A stretch of 64,000 bases of DNA, from contig CALTTH010000002.1 of assembly GCA_943908365.1 (NCBI GenBank), positions 39,057 through 103,056 on the forward strand. The letters run 5' to 3'. Position numbers and translations under genes: made by a program. Of this stretch, positions 44,951 through 53,880 are shown in pieces (position 1 is the stretch's first letter; each line of letters begins with the position of its first letter). The notes under the pieces were generated by a model. That model ran no database searches and was not told where the DNA came from. It saw nothing but the letters and a program-made list of their open reading frames with translations. This DNA comes from an uncultured Hyphomicrobiales bacterium. GTDB lineage: Bacteria; Pseudomonadota; Alphaproteobacteria; Rhizobiales; Rhizobiaceae.

Positions 44951-45892
44951 TCAGGTTTGAGTGATTTGTGCCTTGCTGCGAAGCTCGTCCAGATACTTCT
45001 TCTCGTTCGGGTTTTCACCCTTTTCCGCCTTGCTCAGGTCTTCGGCACGAAAAACCACTTCCGCTGCATAGTCATCGGAAACCTGCTGCTTCTTGCAGAC
45101 AGCTAGGTATTCGACGCCTTTCTCGGTCACGCGCGTGGCGGTGGTGCCGCCCTCAGGTGTCTTGGTAACCAGGTCCTTCCATTCCGTGGGAAGTTCCGGT
45201 TCGAGAATCCGTCCGAGGTCCTTGATCGATACGTCGAGCATCGTGGCTGCAAAGGTCTTGGCCTGCTCGCAGCCGGGATAGCGCTTACGGGACGCTTCCG
45301 CTTCGCTCTTGCGCTTGCCAATGATGGACTTCTTCGATTCCGGTACGACGAAAATGATCTGCTGCAGGAAGAATTCCGATGTCACAGGCTTCTGGCCACG
45401 CTCCTTGAGACGCGTGATGAAATCCTGCGTCGACATGCGGTTCTTGCCACCGTAGCGCGCATTGACCAGGCGTGGCCAGCTCATCTGCACGGCGATAAAG
45501 GATTTGAAGTGGTCTGCACCCACGCCAGCCTGCGTCAGCACCTTGGTCAGTTGTTCTTTCGTCAACTTGTTGCTGGCAGCAAAGCGACCGAAGGCGGCAT
45601 CGACGTCTGCGGTGCTGACCGAAGCCTTGACGCGGGCGATTTCCTCGCGCTTCAAAGCCTCCTCGATCAGCTGTTCGCGGGCCTTCTCGTTGAGATTGCC
45701 AGACTGGCGCTGCAGCTTCAGGAAAGCCACGCGGCGTGCAATATCGTCAGAGGTGATCGGCGTCTTGTTGACGACGATCTTCACCGCGCTGTCGGCAAAA
45801 GCGACATTCGCCTGCGGCGCGACAATCATGGGAACTGCGAAGATCGCAAAGGCAAACGCGACGCTGCGCATCGCCTTCTTTCCGAAGTTCAT
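44951..45892 (-). CDS. SurA-like periplasmic chaperone / peptidylprolyl isomerase
   Basis: A 313-residue exported protein. The signal peptide (about 1-33) ends AFA/DS-like, and a SurA N-terminal chaperone domain follows (VVNKTPITSDDIARRVAFLKLQRQSGNL and the EALKREEIARVK helix). The C-terminal half contains a divergent parvulin-like region (SEFFLQQIIFVVPE to RVTEKGVEYLAVC). In the outer membrane pathway SurA escorts barrel proteins, including LptD encoded next door. The ATG at 45892 has AGGGAGAG upstream. The parvulin part is weakly conserved, so isomerase activity is uncertain. Confidence 0.88.
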   Translation of the reverse strand: MNFGKKAMRSVAFAFAIFAVPMIVAPQANVAFADSAVKIVVNKTPITSDDIARRVAFLKLQRQSGNLNEKAREQLIEEALKREEIARVKASVSTADVDAAFGRFAASNKLTKEQLTKVLTQAGVGADHFKSFIAVQMSWPRLVNARYGGKNRMSTQDFITRLKERGQKPVTSEFFLQQIIFVVPESKKSIIGKRKSEAEASRKRYPGCEQAKTFAATMLDVSIKDLGRILEPELPTEWKDLVTKTPEGGTTATRVTEKGVEYLAVCKKQQVSDDYAAEVVFRAEDLSKAEKGENPNEKKYLDELRSKAQITQT

Positions 45893-46216
45893 CCTGGTCT
45901 CTCCCTCTCGGCAAGCCAGTGGACCGGTTCCACGGCATTGCTTTTGAAACTCTCGCGGCATGAAGTTTATACGCTCACCTCACGGTGATGCTTCGCCTTC
46001 TCCCGCGATCCTAAATATGAACGCGCCCGTGTATATCACTGGAATGATTACCACCGCAATCGTCCGTCACAACCAGATCGTCGATATCTGCGGCAAAAGC
46101 GTGACCTTAACAGCAGTCTGTCGATCACATGATATCGAGCGCCACACTTGGTGGAGGTGTCGCTTCAAATGAAAACGGCGGGAAAATCCCGCCGTAGTTC
46201 TGCAAGGTCTAGGCTA
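45893..46216. other. Intergenic lptD-surA region
   Basis: These 324 bases contain the lptD terminator near 46171-46195 and presumably the surA promoter. No credible open frame was found. The terminator implies that surA-pdxA-rsmA-hydrolase is transcribed separately from lptF-lptG-lptD. Confidence 0.5.
46171..46195 (-). terminator. lptD terminator
   Basis: A 9-bp stem ACGGCGGGA/TCCCGCCGT (46175-46183 and 46187-46195) with a 3-nt loop, 22 nt past the lptD stop. On the minus strand it is followed by TTTC. A compact intrinsic terminator for lptF-lptG-lptD. Confidence 0.75.
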
Positions 46217-48577
46217 TCAATAGTTATTTGGCTGCCAGCCAATATCGGCTTTGTCCCAGTCTTCGGCAGCCGAGCCGACGCTAATGTCGCCGAGTGTGCG
46301 GAAGGCGAGGCGGGCATTGATCGACCAGTCATTTGCCGCCTCGCGCACGGTGCTGAGGTTACCCTCATCCGAGTAGCTGACAGTAAAGATAGTGCACTCG
46401 TCCTGATAGAGAACACCGATACGGCGCTCGCTTGAGAACTTGTTGTTCAAGTCGTAGTTGATTGCGCCGAACAGAGCCCAATTGTCGTCGAGACGGATCT
46501 TGCCCGACGTCTGGATGATGTCACGATCACGGTCATAGCCGTAATTCGGCTGTGCCTTGACCTGCGTATAGCTGACCTTGCCGGTAAAACGGTTGTCCGC
46601 GTAGTGGACACTGTTCTCCATTCGGTTGATCTCGAAGTTATCCTTGTCGAGACGCAAGCTGTTGGAGAAGGACAGACCGATCGGCGCATCGATCGCCGCC
46701 ATCGTCACGTAGTCGGAGCGGTCCGATTCAAGTCCGGAATCGGCACCGGCATTGACCAGATCCGGCGATGCAAAAGAATTCTCGCCGGCCAGATGGAAGG
46801 ACTGACCCGCAATCGCGCGGATGCCGTAGCCGTTGTCAAACGTGCCGTTATAGCGGAAACCGAGATTGGCACGCGTGCCGCCTTCGACACGGTCGAAGCC
46901 AGTGAACTTGTCGCGTTCGAACAGGTTGGTCGCATCGAAGACAAAGGCCTGCGAATCTTCGTTCGGAAGGCGGCCGGCGAATTGCTCATCCGGACGCAGG
47001 AATACCTGAGCGATCGGTTCGATCACGTGGCTGCTGTTCTGCGCCGTGAACAAAATCGGGTAGCGCGCTTCGAGACCAAGGGTCGCCATGCCGCGGAAGG
47101 CCGCGTTATCGTCGATCGAACTACCATAGGTGAGACCCTGTGTCGCCATGTCGGTGGAGAAGACATCTCCACGAAGGGCGCCCAGCGGTGTCAGCTGAAC
47201 GCCGCTGTCGAAGGTATAGGTTCTCTTCCACTCGGCTTCCGTCGTCAGGCGCGTATAGGTGCCTTCGAGGCCTGGGAAGCGGTTGGAGGTTCCGAGCGCA
47301 TAGGCATCCTGACTGCGACGCGTCAGGCTCGTGAGGTTCGTCGTCAGCGAAAGCTCGCCGCCGTAGACGGGATCGGGAAGGAAGTAGCGATAGTCAACGG
47401 CTGGATGGACAATCGCCTGCCTGCGCTCTTCCAACTCGAAGTCGTCCTTGTCCTGGACGTTGAAGTAGTAGGCATTGGCATCGAAGCTGTTACGATCACC
47501 GAGGCCGTTGAGGTAAAGCTTGTTGGTCTGGGTTTCGCTCTTATAGCCCTTGAGGTCGTAGGTGCGGGCGAAGTTGTTGTCGGACTGCACCATGACGTCC
47601 CAGCCGAATGACCAGCGGGGATTGATCTTGAAGTCACCCTTGCTGGCAACCATGCCACGACGGTCGTTCAGTGCGTCGCTGGTGCCGGCGTCAAATCGTT
47701 CCGGGTCGCGCTGGTCGATGCCGGAAAACGTCAGCGTGTGCGTTCCCATCTCGAAACGGTTGCGCAGTTCACCGTGAAGCAGAAGCCCCTGGGCGGTGTA
47801 GAAGGTCGGTGTAACCGTCAGGTCCGCGCTATCGCCGAGTACCTGATAATAGGGCACGCCGATACCGAAACCGAGCTTGTCGGTTATGCTCATCTGCGGG
47901 AACAAAAAGCCCGATTTGCGCTTTACCCGGTTGTCGGGAACGGTGAGGAACGGAAGATAGGCGATCGGCTTGCCGAACAGCTCGAAACGAGCCTTTTCCA
48001 ATCGAACCGTCTGGCTCTTGCCGTCCTGAATGACGCGTTCCGCTTTGACCTGCCAAAGCGGCGGCTTGTCCGGACGCTCGGCGCAGGGCAGGCAGGCCGT
48101 ATAAACGCCGTTGTTGAGGATCATAACATCCTCATTGACGCGTTCAGCACTTTCTCCGGCAATGCGCGTGTTGTCAGTTGTTTCCACGCGCAGAGCATTG
48201 ACGAAGCCCTGCGAGAAATTGTCGGTGACGTCCAACTCATCGGCGTAGATGCGGTTGCCGCTTGGCTCGATGAGTTCGATGTTTCCGCGGGCAACGACGC
48301 GGCCGGTGCCCTGATTATACTCGACGCGTTGGGCCACCATGCGGTAACCCGAATATTTCATGCGCACGCCACCCGTCGCGACCACTTCTTCCGCGTCGCG
48401 ATTATAGGTGAGTTCATTTGCTGTAAGCAGGAGTTTTGATTGGTCTTGAGCGTCGCCCACAATCACCCCGTCATCAGCAAAAGCGCTGGATGCGGTAGCT
48501 ACGTATGCGCACACAGAAGCCCCTGTCAGAAGGGCTGCCGCAAGCCGTCTGATATTCCCGCGGTCAAATACCGCCAC
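46217..48577 (-). CDS. lptD: LPS assembly protein LptD
   Basis: A 786-residue outer-membrane barrel that inserts lipopolysaccharide into the outer leaflet. A signal peptide (about 1-34, ending SAFA) is followed by the OstA/LptA-like jellyroll (SKLLLTANELTYNRDAEEVVATG and NRIYADELDVTD) and a long beta-rich barrel. Mature cysteines are two in ACLPCAERP and one in DECTIFTV near the C-terminus, not the four of E. coli. The GTG start shares one base with the lptG TAG stop. Partners LptF and LptG are encoded immediately upstream. Confidence 0.95.
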   Translation of the reverse strand: MAVFDRGNIRRLAAALLTGASVCAYVATASSAFADDGVIVGDAQDQSKLLLTANELTYNRDAEEVVATGGVRMKYSGYRMVAQRVEYNQGTGRVVARGNIELIEPSGNRIYADELDVTDNFSQGFVNALRVETTDNTRIAGESAERVNEDVMILNNGVYTACLPCAERPDKPPLWQVKAERVIQDGKSQTVRLEKARFELFGKPIAYLPFLTVPDNRVKRKSGFLFPQMSITDKLGFGIGVPYYQVLGDSADLTVTPTFYTAQGLLLHGELRNRFEMGTHTLTFSGIDQRDPERFDAGTSDALNDRRGMVASKGDFKINPRWSFGWDVMVQSDNNFARTYDLKGYKSETQTNKLYLNGLGDRNSFDANAYYFNVQDKDDFELEERRQAIVHPAVDYRYFLPDPVYGGELSLTTNLTSLTRRSQDAYALGTSNRFPGLEGTYTRLTTEAEWKRTYTFDSGVQLTPLGALRGDVFSTDMATQGLTYGSSIDDNAAFRGMATLGLEARYPILFTAQNSSHVIEPIAQVFLRPDEQFAGRLPNEDSQAFVFDATNLFERDKFTGFDRVEGGTRANLGFRYNGTFDNGYGIRAIAGQSFHLAGENSFASPDLVNAGADSGLESDRSDYVTMAAIDAPIGLSFSNSLRLDKDNFEINRMENSVHYADNRFTGKVSYTQVKAQPNYGYDRDRDIIQTSGKIRLDDNWALFGAINYDLNNKFSSERRIGVLYQDECTIFTVSYSDEGNLSTVREAANDWSINARLAFRTLGDISVGSAAEDWDKADIGWQPNNY

Positions 48578-49665
48578 TAGCCGTCCTCCTGATGAAGCAG
48601 AATGGTTGCCCCCAATGCCAACGCTACGACGACTGGAATCCAGACCGCAACGAAGGGCGGAACAACGCCGCTACTCCCGAATGCCCTTACGAGCACGGTT
48701 ACCACATAAAGCACGAAGCCGGAAAGGATTCCACCCAGAATCACTGAACGGGACTGTGCAAAACGGCTGAACTTTAGAGAAACAGTTGCCGCAATGAACG
48801 TCATCGCCACCAGCAGAAATGGCATGGAGAGCAGGAAGTGATATTGCGTTTCGAGTGCCTTGGATGACAGGCCGAAGGATTTCGCCACTTCGATTTTTCG
48901 AGAAAGATCAAAGAAAGCAACGGTTTCCGGCTGTGTCAGACGCTCTTGAACGAATTCCTGTCTCAAATTGGTACTGATTCTGGCCGTCTCCTGATGGGTG
49001 GGGACGTGACCCGGCCGAATCTCCGAAACGTTGTTAAGGAGCCAGTAACCATCTTCCAACTTCGCCGAGGCGGCGTCCTGTCGGAAAAGGATATTTCCGT
49101 TCTTGTCGAGGTGAATCAGCACCACATCTTTCAGCAGCGCGCCGTTATCCTCGAAGCTCTTGGCTCCGATGATCGTGTCCTCTCCACCGCTGCTTTGACG
49201 CAGCCATGGAATCACCTGCTGCTGACGCGGGCCGCTGCCATCGTTACGCCATCCGGCTTCGACGGAGAGCGACTTGCTTTCGCCCCAGGCGGCGAGCGGA
49301 TTGAGCGCCGCAACGCAGAGGATACCAAGCAGGATCGCACCGGTGACGAAGGGCAGCATGAACTGCCACACGGAAATGCCCGCTGCGCGTGTCACCACAA
49401 GCTCGTAGCGGCGGTTGAGCGAGATCAGCGTCGTCATGCCGACGAAGAGGGCAACGAAAGGAACCGTCTGCTGTAGAATGAGCGGCAGTCGAAGTGCCGT
49501 CAGTCCCAGTGCAGCCGGCACGGAATATCCGGGAAGACCGGACATGCGTCGCGCGGTTTCGCTAAAATCGGCCAGAAAGATGATCGATGAAACGCCAAGC
49601 AGAAACCAGAAGGTCGTCATGGCATAGCGACGAAGAAAATAGCGGGCAAGTGTGCCGAAGATCAT
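48577..49665 (-). CDS. lptG: LPS export ABC transporter permease LptG
   Basis: A 362-residue inner-membrane protein of the YjgP/YjgQ family. Three N-terminal helices, a periplasmic beta-jellyroll (about 130-270, with RQDAASAKLEDGYWLLNNV) and three C-terminal helices are visible. With LptF and the LptB ATPase (not in this window) it extracts LPS from the inner membrane. The start overlaps the lptF stop by four bases (ATGA) and its stop overlaps lptD by one, so all three are translationally coupled. Confidence 0.94.
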   Translation of the reverse strand: MIFGTLARYFLRRYAMTTFWFLLGVSSIIFLADFSETARRMSGLPGYSVPAALGLTALRLPLILQQTVPFVALFVGMTTLISLNRRYELVVTRAAGISVWQFMLPFVTGAILLGILCVAALNPLAAWGESKSLSVEAGWRNDGSGPRQQQVIPWLRQSSGGEDTIIGAKSFEDNGALLKDVVLIHLDKNGNILFRQDAASAKLEDGYWLLNNVSEIRPGHVPTHQETARISTNLRQEFVQERLTQPETVAFFDLSRKIEVAKSFGLSSKALETQYHFLLSMPFLLVAMTFIAATVSLKFSRFAQSRSVILGGILSGFVLYVVTVLVRAFGSSGVVPPFVAVWIPVVVALALGATILLHQEDG

Positions 49666-50831
49666 GCGCTCTGTCCCCCGTTGCCGTTCGCCTTTGGCCG
49701 GATGACGCGACGCTGGAGCGCCTGGGTTGCGGTGTGAAGGAATGACGGCATATGCAGCTTGCGGCCGGTCGCCAGCAGATAGGCGGCAATGAGGCCGCTG
49801 ACCACCGGGACGGCATAGACGAAAGGAATGAACGCAGCGCTCTGCTTCACCTGATTGGTAAAATAGAAACCCAGCCAGCGCAGCATGAAGGCCGTGACCA
49901 GCGCCACCACCATGGGATGTAGTCGTGCCTCGCGATGAGAGCGTGCATCCCCTGCGACGACCAGCGAGATCAAAGCAAACACGAAGGGGAACATCCAGTC
50001 GACGAGACGCCGGTGCAGTTCCGAGCGGAAGCTTCCAGGATTTTTCTTGTAGCTTTCCAGGTTCTCGTCGGGAGACAGCAGGAAGGCGAGGCTGGCATCG
50101 CTGGCAGACAGCGACGGCTCATTGTCGGACTTCTCCGACATGGTCGAGAGATCGAAAGCGTAGGACAGAAACTTGACGACCGAAACCTTGCCGTCAGGCG
50201 TCTTCTGCTGAACCTCACCGTCACGCATGGTGAGCGAGGTACCACCTTCGTCGATCATGCCTTCCTTGGCATAATAAATAAGGTCGTAATTCGGATCGCG
50301 ACGGTCGGCAACGAAGAGCCCACGAAGGATTCGGCCCTGACGCTGGCCGATCTGCACATAAAGTCCATCCTGAATAGTGCGGAAGGTCTTCTCTTCGATC
50401 ACCGAGGAGAGGAGGTCGGCATAGGCTGCAGCGACCATCTGGCGCGCAGCGGTACGTGCCGGCGGCTCGGCAAAATTGGTGATGCCGAACGAGACAAGGC
50501 TCAGCACCGCGCCGAGAATGAGAACAGGTTTGTAGATGATCGTGCGGCGCGCGCCCGATGCATCGATGATGGCGAGCTCCGAGTCGGTGTTCATCGCGGT
50601 GAGCGTCTGCGTCACGCCAATGACAAGCGCAAAGGGCAGAACGACGGGAATGAGCGTCGGCAACAGCATGGTTGCAAGCGTCATGAACGAGCCCATGGAC
50701 TGGCCGCTATCCGTGACGAGGTTGATTCTTTGCAGAACCTGGATCGTCCAGATGATTGCCAGCACGGGCATCAGCGCGACGAGAACCATCTGCGTCGTGC
50801 GTCGCAATATGTACCGTTCGAGAAGCGCCAT
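49662..50831 (-). CDS. lptF: LPS export ABC transporter permease LptF
   Basis: A 389-residue permease of the YjgP/YjgQ family with the same 3 + jellyroll + 3 helix layout as LptG. The N-terminal MALLERYILRRTTQMVLVAL, the FALVIGVTQTLTAMNTDSELAIIDASGA segment and the HRRLVDWMFPFVFALISL segment are typical of LptF. AGGGA precedes the ATG. First gene of lptF-lptG-lptD and divergent from pepA, a common arrangement. Confidence 0.94.
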   Translation of the reverse strand: MALLERYILRRTTQMVLVALMPVLAIIWTIQVLQRINLVTDSGQSMGSFMTLATMLLPTLIPVVLPFALVIGVTQTLTAMNTDSELAIIDASGARRTIIYKPVLILGAVLSLVSFGITNFAEPPARTAARQMVAAAYADLLSSVIEEKTFRTIQDGLYVQIGQRQGRILRGLFVADRRDPNYDLIYYAKEGMIDEGGTSLTMRDGEVQQKTPDGKVSVVKFLSYAFDLSTMSEKSDNEPSLSASDASLAFLLSPDENLESYKKNPGSFRSELHRRLVDWMFPFVFALISLVVAGDARSHREARLHPMVVALVTAFMLRWLGFYFTNQVKQSAAFIPFVYAVPVVSGLIAAYLLATGRKLHMPSFLHTATQALQRRVIRPKANGNGGQSA

Positions 50832-51126
50832 TTAGTCCCTGGTAACGTTTTTCATTCTTTTTTCCCCGTGCAGGGAACCGGCCCTATGTAATCGCATCGA
50901 TCCCGCTTGGCGACTCTCGATGGACCACAAATTTCTTTCGCGCAGTCATTTTTCCTGCGGCTGTGGCTTTTTGTGGAGAGCTGGCGAAAAAACTTTTCGT
51001 CGAACATCAGTCGTCGCTGTGACCATCCACAAATTTGACACTGCGAGTCGCCATGCCGGGGTTGCGTCACGGGCGGAAAGGCCCATGATCCGCACACCCT
51101 TAAAAAACAGCAAGATGAGCATTAAG

Positions 51127-52617
51127 ATGTCCGCTAGTTTCGATATTTCCTTCGCCGCTTCCGCCTCATGTGAAAATGCCACGGCTATACTTCTGCGCGC
51201 TTCCGGTGACGAAGGGGCGGCGGGTCAGGCGCATGTGGATCCGGCTGGCGTGCTGGAAAAGGCCGCCAAGGTCGCAGGCTTTTCGGCAAAGTCGATGAGC
51301 GTTCTCGATGTTTTGACGCCCCAGGGTTCGGAGGCAGATCGCATCACGGTTATCGGCCTTGGCAAGGCCACGAAGCTCACCGCGCATGATTGGCTGAGGG
51401 CAGGCGGCACCGCTGCCGCCAATTTCAAAAAGGCGGAAAAGGTCGTCGTCTATCTCGATGTTCCGGGCCTCGATGTGAATGGCAAGACCGCTGCCGACTT
51501 CGCGCTCGGGCTTCTGCTGCGCGCCTATAGTTTCGATGCCTACAAGACCAAGAAGCCGTCCGACGACGAGAAGAAACCGAAGCGTGTCGATGTGACGATC
51601 GTGACGGTTGCCCATGAGGAGGCAAAGAAGGCATTCAATACTGCTCAGGCCGTCGCAGATGGCGTTATTCTGGCGCGCGATCTCGTCAATCTGCCGCCGA
51701 ACGTGCTTGGTCCGGTCGAGTTCGCCGAGAAGGCGGAAAGCTTGAAGAAACTTGGCGTCGAGGTTGAAATCCTTGGCGAAAAGGAAATGAAGAAGCTCGG
51801 CATGGGCGCACTTCTCGGCGTCGCGCAAGGTTCGGTTCGCCCGCCACGGCTTGCCATCATGCAGTGGAATGGCGGTTCCAAGAAAGACGAACCGATCGCC
51901 TTCATCGGCAAGGGCGTGGTGTTCGACACGGGCGGTATTTCTCTGAAGCCCGGTGCCGGCATGGAAGACATGAAGGGCGACATGGGCGGCGCCGCTGCCG
52001 TAACCGGTCTCATGCACACGCTTGCGGCCCGAAAGGCAAAGGCCAATGTGATTGGCGTTATCGGGCTGGTCGAAAATATGCCGGATGGCAATGCCCAACG
52101 CCCGGGCGATATCGTCACCTCCATGTCCGGCCAGACCATTGAGATCATCAATACCGACGCCGAAGGCCGCCTCGTCCTGGCGGATGCGCTCTGGTACACG
52201 AACGATCGCTTCAAGCCGAAATTCATGATCAATCTTGCCACGCTCACCGGTGCAATCACAGTTGCGCTTGGTAATCTTCAGGCAGGCCTCTTTTCCAATG
52301 ACGATGATCTGGCTAGCCATTTGATCGAGGCGGGGGACACGACACAGGAGAGACTGTGGCGCATGCCGCTTGGCAAGGACTACGACAAGATCATCGATTC
52401 GAAGTTTGCCGACATGAAGAACAGTGCCGGTCGCCTGGCGGGCTCGGTCACGGCGGCCCAGTTCCTCAAGCGCTTTGTCGGTGAGACGCCATGGGCGCAT
52501 TTGGATATTGCCGGAACGGCCATGGGCTCGCCGCTGACCGAGATCAACCAATCCTGGGGGTCCGGCTATGGCGTGCGCCTTCTGGACGAGTTGGTGCGCG
52601 CGCACTACGAGGATTGA
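51127..52617 (+). CDS. pepA: Leucyl aminopeptidase
   Basis: A 496-residue M17 family enzyme. The dinuclear metal site and active site are clear in the FDTGGISLKP segment, the DMGGAAAV segment and NTDAEGRL. Besides releasing N-terminal residues, PepA of enterobacteria binds DNA in Xer recombination; that role is not implied here. ATG codons at 51115 and 51127 are both possible, neither with a strong RBS; the upstream frame is otherwise spurious. Divergent from lptF. holC follows after 29 nt. Confidence 0.96.
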   Translation: MSASFDISFAASASCENATAILLRASGDEGAAGQAHVDPAGVLEKAAKVAGFSAKSMSVLDVLTPQGSEADRITVIGLGKATKLTAHDWLRAGGTAAANFKKAEKVVVYLDVPGLDVNGKTAADFALGLLLRAYSFDAYKTKKPSDDEKKPKRVDVTIVTVAHEEAKKAFNTAQAVADGVILARDLVNLPPNVLGPVEFAEKAESLKKLGVEVEILGEKEMKKLGMGALLGVAQGSVRPPRLAIMQWNGGSKKDEPIAFIGKGVVFDTGGISLKPGAGMEDMKGDMGGAAAVTGLMHTLAARKAKANVIGVIGLVENMPDGNAQRPGDIVTSMSGQTIEIINTDAEGRLVLADALWYTNDRFKPKFMINLATLTGAITVALGNLQAGLFSNDDDLASHLIEAGDTTQERLWRMPLGKDYDKIIDSKFADMKNSAGRLAGSVTAAQFLKRFVGETPWAHLDIAGTAMGSPLTEINQSWGSGYGVRLLDELVRAHYED

Positions 52618-52646
52618 GATCGAAGCATGAAGGTGGCAATCCCCCG

Positions 52647-53096
52647 ATGACGGAAGTTCTGTTTTATCATTTGACGGAATCCAAGCTGGAGGATGCCTTG
52701 CCGCCGCTTCTGGAGAAATCGCTGGAGCGCGGCTGGAGGGTCGCGGTCCAGACTGGAAGCGACGAGAAACGCGATGCACTTGACGTGCTTCTCTGGACGT
52801 TTCGCGACGACAGCTTCCTGCCGCACGCCACCGACGCCGCCGCAACATCTGCCGAACAGCCGGTGCTGCTCACCTCAAGTGATGGCAATGCCAATCAGGC
52901 GACAGTGCGCTTTCTCGTCGATGGCGCGCAGCCGCCGGCACTCGACACCTATGAGCGCATCGTCTTCATGTTCGATGGCTATGACGCCGGGCAGCTGGAA
53001 GCGGCACGCGCGCAGTGGAAGAAGCTGAAAGGCGAGGGCCATGCACTCACCTATTGGCAGCAATCGCCTGAAGGCCGCTGGCAGAAGAAAGCATAG
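52647..53096 (+). CDS. holC: DNA polymerase III subunit chi
   Basis: A 149-residue chi subunit, which links the clamp loader to single-stranded DNA-binding protein. The start MTEVLFYHLTESKLEDALPPLLEKSLERGWRV, the conserved LLWTFRDDSFLPHA segment and FMFDGYD match HolC. The long upstream frame lies in another frame of pepA and is not real. The pepA-holC order is common in proteobacteria. Confidence 0.95.
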   Translation: MTEVLFYHLTESKLEDALPPLLEKSLERGWRVAVQTGSDEKRDALDVLLWTFRDDSFLPHATDAAATSAEQPVLLTSSDGNANQATVRFLVDGAQPPALDTYERIVFMFDGYDAGQLEAARAQWKKLKGEGHALTYWQQSPEGRWQKKA

Positions 53097-53109
53097 GAGC
53101 GTCTCCTAT
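53093..53109 (+). terminator. Short hairpin overlapping the holC stop
   Basis: A perfect 7-bp stem ATAGGAG/CTCCTAT with a 3-nt loop that includes the holC TAG. No clear T-run follows, so termination is uncertain. The 53097-53373 gap holds nothing else recognisable. Confidence 0.3.
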
Positions 53110-53373
53110 CCTGATGATCTCGTTATCCCCTCGTGAGCGACCCGGCACTCAGCTTGGAGAGGGTGGGGGTTTCAGGCAGACCCGTTGTCCCAGCTCTCTT
53201 TTAAAAGGGTAGGAAGAACTGGCCACCCGTCGCCTGCATCGACACGCGACATACTAAAGCACCCTGGACGCCTTGCGACAGAACAAAAGCGAGCGGAACG
53301 ATGCCGCGATAGAGACAAAAACCCTCTTATGCCCTGGCCCGCCGCGTCTTATCCAACACGAAGGATTTGAGGA

Positions 53374-53772
53374 ATGCCCCCTGAAGTCGAGTTTTTATCA
53401 CCGCAGAGCCTTCCGCCGACTGCAAATTACTCACATATTGCGATTGTCCCGGCAGCAGCGAGGACAATTTACATTTCCGGGCAAGTCCCGATAAGCGCCG
53501 ACGGCTCTTTCGTTGGCAAAAGCGACTTCGAAGCGCAAGCGATGAAGGTGTTCGAAAACGTAGGTGCTGCGTTGACGGAAGTCGGCACGGACTTTAGTGC
53601 GCTCGTAAAGATCGGGATGTATGTGAAGGATATGCGAGACCTTCAGACGCTCCGTCGCGTAAGAGATCAATTCATCTCGCCGGAACGCCCGCCTACCAGT
53701 ACCCTTGTTCAGGTGTCGGCGTTTTTTGATCCCGACATTCTTTTTGAAATGGACGCTATCGCGGTTGTTTAG
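53374..53772 (+). CDS. Rid family protein without the catalytic arginine
   Basis: A 132-residue YjgF/YER057c/UK114-fold protein. The fold is supported by IYISGQVPISADG, the FENVGAALTEVGTDFSALVKIGMYVKDM helix-strand and the C-terminal FEMDAIAVV. At the site where active RidA has Arg (PARS), this protein reads PPTS, with T108 in its place. Canonical 2-aminoacrylate deaminase activity is therefore unlikely, and it belongs with the arginine-lacking Rid groups of unknown function. It stands alone between holC and the sugar locus, converging with the SMP-30 gene. Start is an ATG without a strong RBS. Confidence 0.85.
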   Translation: MPPEVEFLSPQSLPPTANYSHIAIVPAAARTIYISGQVPISADGSFVGKSDFEAQAMKVFENVGAALTEVGTDFSALVKIGMYVKDMRDLQTLRRVRDQFISPERPPTSTLVQVSAFFDPDILFEMDAIAVV

Positions 53773-53880
53773 CATATCCTACTTAGAACAAGCCATGCTG
53801 ACGAGCTTTAGTTGGGGCAAACTGGTTGCGAACGGGCTCGACCTCGCGACGCCGATTCGAGACATTCCCGTGATGCCGGA

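Noticed and set aside
51166..52848. Minus-strand 560-codon frame opposite pepA
   Set aside because: It is the antisense of a complete M17 peptidase with metal-site motifs; the composition is not protein-like.
53374..53772. Calling this gene a standard RidA enamine/imine deaminase
   Set aside because: The catalytic arginine is replaced by threonine, so the enzymatic name would be unsupported.
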